Part shown: positions 57,898-64,000 of the stretch, one piece after another
Numbering within the stretch: the stretch's first letter is position 1
Layout of the letters: every line of letters starts with the position of its first letter
From: Siphonodentalium dalli
Lineage: Eukaryota > Mollusca > Scaphopoda > Gadilida > Siphonodentaliidae
Length of the DNA stretch: 64,000 nucleotides
Assembly: GCA_032622095.1 (NCBI GenBank)
Contig: CP136064.1
Location: 188,719,794 to 188,783,793 of the forward strand
Direction of reading: 5' to 3'
Notes under the pieces: generated by a model
What the model was told of the DNA's origin: nothing
Databases searched by the model: none
Seen by the model: only the letters and a program-made list of their open reading frames with translations
Program-made: the position numbers and the translations under genes

Positions 57898-58369
57898 TAC
57901 CAGTTGTATTTTTACAAACATGTTTTCACAACAAATCAAACTCTGTCCATTCATGATACTGATCACCAATGACTGACCATTCATCACAGCGTGTCTGTTT
58001 ATACAATGATATAAAGAGATCACACGCGCGTGTTTATACAATGATAGAATTACCGATCAGGCATGCACACGATATAATAAATGTTTTCTAAGTCATAACA
58101 TCACCGAAATGATCACAGTTTTACCTTGTGATAAGACAATCATAAGTGTATGTTAAATTTGAATTAATAAATATACTTTAGAACTGGAAAGTAAAAATTC
58201 AAGCAAGAGTTTAAAAAAGTAAACCATAATCAAAATTGCATATTTTAATTGAGGTCCGTATGAGCCGGGGTCCATAAGAGCCAGGGTCCATATCAGCCGG
58301 TGGTCCGTATGAGCCAGGGTCCGTATGAGTCACCGTCCGCAAGAGCCAGGGTCTGTATCAGCCGCATAC

Positions 58370-59725
58370 CAAGCCTTCGTATAGTGTGCCTGTCATTTGC
58401 AGAATGAGGTCCCAGCGGGCTAGTATAACTAAGTATACCCTCTGGGGACCGCATTCTCTTAGGCCTCATCTTCTATGGAAAGTTAGAAACTTTTCACATA
58501 GCTCCTATTTATTTATTATACCCCCTTTTAAAAAAAGGGGGGTATACTGTTTTGCACCTGTCCGTCCATCCGTCGTACCGTACGTCCGTCCGATGTCTGT
58601 TCATGTCATAACTTGAACAGTAGTGCTCGGATCTCAATGAAATTTTGTATGGCTGTTCATTACTATGAGGGCATTCAATAGAGGGTTACGTCGTTTTGTT
58701 CAGATTTTCCATTCTTGAGTTATTCATCTTTGTTTATCTTGAATGTTGGATTTTTGGTCTGGTCTGGTGTCTGTCATGTCATAACTTCAACAGTTGTGCT
58801 GGGATCTCAATGAAATTTAGTATGGATGTTCACTACTATGGGGGCATTCAACAGAGGGTTACATCGTTTTGTTCAGATGTTCCATTCTAGAGATATTCAT
58901 CTATGTTTATCTTGAAATGTTGGATTTTTGGTCTTTCTGGTGTCTGTTCATGTCATAACTTCAACAGTTGTGCTGGGATCTCAATGAAATTTGGTATGGA
59001 TGTTCACTACTATGAGGACATTAAAAGGGGGTTCCATTGTTTTGTTCGGATTTTCTGTTCTAGAGTTATACATCTTTGTTTATCTGGAAATGTTGGCTTT
59101 TTGGTCCGTCTGGTGTCTGTTCATGTCGTAACTTCAACAGTTGTGCTGGGATCTCAATGGAATTTGATATGGATTTTCACTACTATGAGGACATTCAATA
59201 GAGGGTTCCATTGTTCTGTTCCGCTTTTCCATTCTAGAGTTATTCATCTTTGTTTATCTGGAAATGTTGGTTGTTTGGGTCCATTCCGATGTCTGCATGT
59301 TCAACTCATAAACTTGAACAGTAATGCTCGGATCTCAATGAAATTTTGTATGGATGTTCACCACTATGAGGATATTTATTGGCACATTCAAATGTTTGTT
59401 TTGTTTTTATTGTTCTATTGTTACTCATCTTTGTTTATATGAAAAATGCTGGTGTTTGGGGTCCATCTGTCTGAGTATAGCCCTCATTTGTTATAGATAT
59501 GCCCACACTAGGCGGTATACCATGAGGGGGTATGCACCGGACGACAGTCCATCTCTTGTTTTTTTTATAGTTTCTCTATATCCCAAATTGGCCGACAACA
59601 CATTGCATAATCGAGGTTCCCAATGGGTGTACATCATGATATTCACCATTTGGAAACTTCAATCTGAGTCTATGTCTATGAAGTCTCCAGAGGGTGAATT
59701 TGGTGATGCCTAGCCCACTTTGCAT
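58370..59725. mobile_element. Family C element C13, split by P2
   Basis: Left end CAAGCCTTCGTATAGTGTGC with a shortened hairpin, then the central part; it resumes after P2 with TATAGTTTCTCTATATCCC, TGCATAATCGAGG and part of the right hairpin (CAGAGGGTGAATTTGGTGAT). It abuts the right end of L. Confidence 0.75.
58516..59560 (+). repeat. P-type tandem repeat P2, inside C13
   Basis: Opens TATACCCCCTTTTAAAAAAA and closes GCCCACACTAGGCGGTATAC...GGTATGCACCGGACGACAG. About five units of about 174 bp marked by CATAACTTCAACAGTTGTGC and ATCTCAATGAAATTT. The 179-codon frame at 58903-59442 follows the repeat period, which is a multiple of three in most units, and is not considered a gene. Confidence 0.8.
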
Positions 59726-60469
59726 GTTCTTCTTGGTAATAATTGGTTAGCAAAGTCAGTATGATTTTTCAAACTGTACCAACTGCAAAAATCTTTCCAT
59801 AGCTTTAAACAAATCTTTCACTAACACAAGATCGTATCATCTTTTGGATGGGATGTTCCCCCGGTTACCCAGTCAGTCATAATCAATCCAGCTATGTGGA
59901 GCTCATTTGATTCCCAAATGGAGGGTGACCTGATTTATGCATATGGGCAAGTTTGTCAGTTGCTTAATTAACAGGTGTTGATGGTTTTTACCAAACTCCA
60001 TGCAGGGTTTACCTCCCTTGATGACTCGGTAATAACCGCTGCAACCGGCGACATTTCACCCACATTTGGTGGACTTCCGCGAAATAAGATATATACTAAG
60101 CGAACAGAGCAACATGCTGCTCTTGTTAAGCATACAAAACATCGAACAAAATTTGTATAAATTTTGAACCTTAAGTTTGAAAAGTCCCGCTAAAACCGAA
60201 GAACTATATTTCAGAACGGTGTGATTCGGTTCTGCGATTATTTTATCAACACAAAAGTCAAAACGCACATGGACGACAATTTCACACAACACGCATGGCA
60301 AGTCAGACACAAGAGTTCTAATTTGCTCCAATTTTGACGAGTTGCTTGCGAAAATCATCAACAAAACTACCACTCTGATCCTCCATTCTGTCATTAAGTT
60401 TTTAGTGCGGGATTCGTTCTCAAAGCATAGGAAATTTGACTTTGGGGCGATCGGTTTTCGCCATTTTGT
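59726..60469. other. Intronic, no gene recognised
   Basis: Contains a 112-codon minus frame (60056-60394) with a hydrophobic start. Local GC is higher than the neighbours. I recall no matching family. Confidence 0.35.
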
Positions 60470-60890
60470 TCGGAAAACCCCACGCTAAATATAGAAACGG
60501 AAACTAGTACCCAGCCGGAGACAGAGTCAGAAAGGAAGTATGACTGGTGCGCTGTGGTAGAGAATTGGGTTTTTACTTCCAGTAATATTTGCTTGAACAT
60601 GTGTGATCTTCCCTCTACCAATATAAACACTGACAATGTCATGACTTGACATGCATAGCTTCGGGAAAAAAAAACAATAATCCCTATTAATTAGTCAGTG
60701 AATATTCTTTGTTTTGACTGCATTGGGCAGAGCGGCCTGCTGGTGCCAACAATGGGTTACAATTAATCTACTGTCATCTTAACCATTATGAACTTTATTG
60801 AAATCTACCACCAGAGCGCACCAGTCATACTTCTTTTCTGAACCTGAAACCGGGTGGGTACCATTCTGGGTTTTCTGTATTTAGGCAGAT
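60470..60890. repeat. Inverted repeat, about 85-bp arms
   Basis: GGAAGTATGACTGGTGCGCT and surrounding bases at 60470-60560 pair with AGCGCACCAGTCATACTTC at 60805-60890, across a spacer of about 250 bp. Moderately diverged arms. No target duplication seen. Confidence 0.7.
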
Positions 60891-60996
60891 TTTTACAGCA
60901 AAAAATGCCAAACTCGATTCCCCAAATTCGCTCACTATAATTTATCGAGAGAAGGTGCATTTAGAGCGGTAGGACTTGTTGACAATTTTTGCATAC

Positions 60997-61142
60997 AGTA
61001 ATGCCCGAAGTATACCGGTATGACCCTTTAACCACAGCAGAATTATGGGAAATTTTTCAGGATTTAGTCGGAAATATGTCTTGTTGCCATTCATCGGAAA
61101 GCTCTGCTGTGGTTTATGGGTCGATTATTTAGGACATTACTG
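60997..61142. repeat. Family A palindrome A21, variant subfamily
   Basis: CAGTAATGCCCGAAGTATAC...GACCC at the left, GGACATTACTG at the right, inner right arm deleted. Third copy of the GCCCGAAG variant. Confidence 0.85.
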
Positions 61143-61314
61143 TTCTACTCAGCAAAATAGCAGTACTCTCATGTTTAATTTTTTCCAATCGTATTGTTGC
61201 CCATCTGCGTTTTGACAATATTTTATTTGTGTTGATAAAATAACCAGATAACCAAAGCACTACATTACATGAAATAATTCTTTGTTTCCATTGGGACTTC
61301 CCTACAAGCCTTGA

Positions 61315-61476
61315 AATAGTGTGCCTGTCATTTGCAGAATGAGGTCCCCAGAGGGTGAATTTAGTGATGCTACCCCGCATAGCGGGCTAGCATCACCAAA
61401 TTCACCCTCTGGGGACCTCATTCTGCTTACACCTCAGCAGAATGAGCTAATGACAGACACACTATTTCAAGGCTTG
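61315..61476. mobile_element. Family C element C14, centre deleted
   Basis: CAAGCCTTGAAATAGTGTGC to CTATTTCAAGGCTTG. One complete hairpin joined almost directly to the outer right end; the centre and second hairpin are lost, probably by recombination between the two ends. Confidence 0.85.
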
Positions 61477-61511
61477 TGCATGTAGTTTGCTACCTTCAGT
61501 CAAATGTTGTA

Positions 61512-61764
61512 CAGTAATGCCCTAAATAATCGACTCCTTAACCACGGCATAATATTGGGTAATTTTTCAGGATTTAGTCGGAAATATGGCTTGTTACCAT
61601 TCATCGGAAAGCTCTCAGTGAGAGTTGTTACCATTCATCGGAAAGCTCTCAGTGAGAGTGAGAGCTTTCCGATGAATGGCAACAAGCCATATTTCCGACT
61701 AAATCCTGAAAAGTTACCCATAATTCTGCTGTGGTTAAGGAGTCGATTATTTAGTGAATTACTG
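61512..61764. repeat. Family A palindrome A22, extended
   Basis: CAGTAATGCCC to AGTGAATTACTG, TA at both sides. The centre has the piece GTTACCATTCATCGGAAAGC in two copies. Ends about 100 bp before the splice acceptor of the downstream CASK exon. Confidence 0.9.
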
Positions 61765-61867
61765 TATATGTGCTCACATGTGCTTGTTAATTAGTAGGCA
61801 TTGCTGACAACGGACGATTTATAAATCTACTGTCATCTTAATATCATAGCTTGTTCTCTAATTACAG

Positions 61868-62062
61868 GGCCTTCTACAAGCAAACGATGTGGTTGCGCAC
61901 GAGGTTTACGGGGAGGACGCGGTGCGAGTGACGCCGCCGCCAGTGCAGACGTTTGTTAATGGAGACGTGCATGATCAGGAATCTTCCCCGAGTACTCCTG
62001 AGATGGAATCGCCTCCTCGAGTCCGCCTTGTACAGTTCCAGAAAAACACAGAGGAGCCTATG
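61868..62062 (+). CDS. CASK exon: L27-PDZ linker
   Basis: A 195-nt, 65-codon, phase-0 internal exon. It begins [20 protein letters not shown], matching the CASK stretch [20 protein letters not shown], continues VTPPP, and ends [15 protein letters not shown], the conserved lead-in to the PDZ domain. The middle (residues about 25-48, with many Ser, Pro and Glu) is a variable linker. Acceptor TCTAATTACAG and donor GTAGGT flank it directly. In known CASK the next residues are GITLK, the carboxylate-binding loop of the PDZ; that exon is not in this window. The last 37 bases and the donor are repeated downstream, but only the first donor keeps the frame. Confidence 0.93.
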
Positions 62063-62212
62063 GTAGGTGTTAAATAGAATCTCCTTGTGTTCCCCTTGTA
62101 CAGTTCCAGAAAAACACAGAGGAGCCTATGGTAGGTGTTAAATAGAATCTCCTCCTTGCGTTCCCCTTGTACAGTTCCATAAAAACAGAGGAGTCGTGGT
62201 GTTAAAGCACTC
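62026..62212 (+). repeat. Tandem duplication of the exon end and splice donor
   Basis: Units start at 62026, 62094 and 62165 (periods 68 and 71). Each starts CCTTGTACAGTTCCA. Unit 2 contains a second complete exon end and donor GTAGGT at 62131; unit 3 is decayed and has lost the donor. Reading past the first donor meets a TAG after four codons. Confidence 0.9.
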
Positions 62213-64000
62213 CGTGTTTGACATCGCTTGATGTCCGAATTCATACAGCTACATGTATGCTCTAAGTAACTGACCCCTTTAATTTGGTTGCAAGCCGGAC
62301 AGGACCCTGGTAATACCACAAGTGAACTGCGGTCAAACTGTCTCACCGCAACAACTGGTAATTGACCTACTATACCAGAGGGTATTCTGACCAAAAAACA
62401 TCTTTATTAATTAGCAACCAAATAATTGACGCCTACCGCGCATTTGTTTTGTAAGGTTATTTCGAGGTTGTCACCACAGGGCATGCAGGCATGATGTATT
62501 ATTTCCCATTGTAATGCTATCTAGTTTACGAAGTTCAAATATGAGGGTTAAAGGTATTCAATCCCATTCGATGGTCCCCATATAATCAGATTCCAACAAC
62601 AACAACATTTTTAGAAATGCCGCTTCAGTTATCAGAATCGATTAATTTCCCAAAAATAATGCTAACCATTGTCAAATATAGTATGAAATTGCCCGAAACA
62701 TGTTATTTATCAACATGTTCGACGAAATTTGACCTTATTATTGACAGAAAGCCTCTTGATTTTAGAGTTATTAATCTTCCATTTTATCCTAGAACGTCGA
62801 GTCGTAGACTGTTTATTGGGCCACTAATAATTAACGATAGTGAAAAATAATAGATTTCAAAAATCGATATCTGATAACTCTGAGCTTTGATGGGTGGTTC
62901 CTCGACTTGAATTAAATATTTTTTACCCCCAAATCCAAATAAATAGTAATTGAGGAGTGCTTAATCAGATTTATAATGCATCTTCAAGTATCTACATCTG
63001 TAAATATTCAGGACCTCGATGTTGCTTCGTGTTTTCCCTGGTGCTCGACATCTGAGTTTTTTTTTATATTTTGAAATTTGACGGCCTGTTGGCCTGTTGG
63101 CCAAATAATTTGAAAAATTGTGGGTATTTTTGGATTTAAGTCTTGATTAGTTGCAAATCGTTAATGAGATGGAGGTGCGGCTACATCAACATCACAGTCG
63201 TCCGCATTATTACACCGTGGTAATACCACAGGTCAACTTTGTTAAAGGGGGGGGGGTGGGGTGGTCGAATAATTAGAGCATAGCTGTAAGTTGCCTACTG
63301 AATTGTCTTATTTGTCTGAATTAAGGAGAGGATCCGATGAAAATCCGATGAAACCATACCAAACTTGAGGTTATATGCCCATTGTTGTGGAGACAAACTC
63401 AATATCTCATACAACACCATTGGGTACATGGAGACTTGATTCCTTTATATCTCATATTCAACATCAAATGTTGCCAACGATAATTAACTTATAATGACCA
63501 CATTGAAGCCATTGTTAATTTCAAAAACTTTTCTGCCAAACCTTTTGCCAATTGAAATTATTCTTTCCAAATGTGATTAGTTTTTTTTTGCATTTGGCAA
63601 ATGGACGTGTGAACTCTGCAGCCCAAGTCCTTTGCATTATTGAACAAACATCCCATATTATGAACGTTAAATTTATCAATCGATCAAATAACATATAATT
63701 TCTCCACCTGAAATTACGTACATGAATTGCGGTTTTAAAAGCCTAAATTTGTGGAAAATTTCAATCCATTCTTGGCTGTTAAATGGCATTGATTTTACCA
63801 TTGTTCACTCTGCCTAAGAATATAAACGAGATGGAATTGTGACGTGCTGATTGCTCTATATGTCTATATGATAATTGTGAAAATTGTTGCTGATTGATTC
63901 ACTTCTCTGAATTGTAACCTCAAGGCGACCATTATTGCACAACATGTAGCTGTTGACATGTGGATCAGAAGGTTTCAGCTAGAGAGATGGCTTGCTGACC
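62213..64000 (+). other. Next CASK intron, partial
   Basis: No further CASK exon seen. GCTCTAAGTAACTGACCCCTTT near 62259 and ATTAGAGCATAGCTGTA near 63273 faintly resemble A ends, and GGTAATACCACA occurs at about 62310 and 63219. A 77-codon + frame (62617-62850) is not recognisable. The stretch near 63357-63500 is a diverged copy of repeat X. Confidence 0.5.

Larger units (their letters stand above)
55111..58364. mobile_element. Element L, 3.3 kb with repeat-built inverted ends
   Basis: The left 105 bp are six units of GGCTnnTACGGACCC; the right 115 bp are the complementary arrangement (GGGTCCGTATGAGCC units). Both inner borders carry ACCTCAATTTTA or its complement. The interior holds H2, a 42-bp minisatellite and a SINE-like segment. 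Minus frames at 55226-55459 and 55715-55951 (with VPSRTREKLATLGKLDCLFIK) might be coding remnants of the element; I do not recognise them. No target duplication is clear. Confidence 0.7.
2561..61867 (+). other. CASK intron of about 59.3 kb
   Basis: Begins GTGAGTATCT and ends TCTAATTACAG. The last residues of the upstream exon and the first of the downstream exon are adjacent in known CASK (PHFM then [14 protein letters not shown] in vertebrates), so no coding exon is missing between them. The intron carries nearly all the mobile elements listed. I found no convincing nested host gene on either strand. An unrecognised alternative microexon cannot be excluded. Confidence 0.85.

Noticed and set aside
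58903-59442. 179-codon + frame, the longest in the window
   Set aside because: It follows the 174-bp unit of the P2 repeat and repeats its own residues with that period; no domain.
60056-60394. 112-codon minus frame with a hydrophobic start
   Set aside because: No recognised family, and no splice or transcript evidence. Kept only as a note in the region entry.
3599-61764. Family A palindromes as Rho-independent terminators or attachment sites
   Set aside because: The sequence is eukaryotic, and the palindromes are dispersed repeats with TA duplications.
62063-62130. Longer version of the CASK exon using the second donor
   Set aside because: Reading through meets TAG after four codons, and 68 bases shift the frame. 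The first donor matches the known CASK boundary before GITLK.

Overview
The window is animal nuclear DNA: AT-rich, intron-dominated, packed with short interspersed and palindromic elements, and almost free of long open frames. Three long tandem-type repeats (units of roughly 150-175 bp with phrases built around GTCCGTCCGTC, 'CATAACTTGAACAG' and 'GGCTACAGGTCGTA') resemble, from memory, repeats common in mollusc and especially bivalve genomes. I therefore suggest a bivalve or other lophotrochozoan; this is unverified.

Only one gene is convincingly present. Two exons on the + strand, 2474-2560 and 61868-62062, encode consecutive pieces of CASK/LIN-2, the MAGUK scaffold protein: the end of the second L27 domain and the linker leading to the PDZ domain. 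Both are flanked by canonical splice sites, both are phase 0, and their joined translation runs without a gap along the animal CASK sequence I know. Everything from 2561 to 61867 is thus one intron of about 59.3 kb, and the window ends are parts of the neighbouring introns. The 3' end of the second exon, with its splice donor, is tandemly duplicated just downstream.

The intron is a dense, nested record of DNA transposons. I use these local family names: A, a near-perfect palindrome with ends CAGTAATGCCC and TA target duplications, 22 copies or pieces; B, D, F, H and N, unrelated inside but sharing termini TTAA-C(C/T)CTTT and TTAA targets (piggyBac-like); C, about 430-460 bp with a hairpin at each end and about 8-bp duplications, 14 copies or pieces; J, Q and S, hAT-like with 8-bp duplications; E, a TTAA-flanked element with AGGCCC ends; L, a 3.3-kb element with inverted ends made of GGCTnnTACGGACCC repeats; K, M and P, the tandem-type repeats. 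There are also a decayed BED/hAT-like transposase pseudogene (15.1-15.8 kb), a tRNA-derived SINE-like segment (57.5-57.8 kb), a possible LINE reverse-transcriptase tail (52.1-52.3 kb), a 42-bp minisatellite and several isolated long hairpins.

Region by region: 0-2.3 kb nested D/A/B and A/E elements; 2.47 kb CASK exon; 2.6-9.6 kb mixed A-F elements; 9.6-12 kb mostly unique; 12-13 kb a triplicated segment carrying A copies; 14-16 kb J and the transposase pseudogene; 17-18.6 kb A, a hairpin cluster and J; 18.6-22 kb mostly unique with inverted repeats; 22-24.4 kb D, H, F, A, C; 25-26.4 kb K; 27-28.8 kb F and Q; 29-32.5 kb M and three C copies; 33-34.8 kb P split by N; 36.5-42.6 kb F, C, A, D; 42.6-44.7 kb S carrying K; 45-54.5 kb scattered A, C, F, J; 55.1-58.4 kb L with H, minisatellite and SINE inside; 58.4-59.7 kb C split by P; 61-61.8 kb A, C, A; then the second CASK exon. 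I see no rRNA or functional tRNA gene, no CRISPR and no prokaryotic-style operon.
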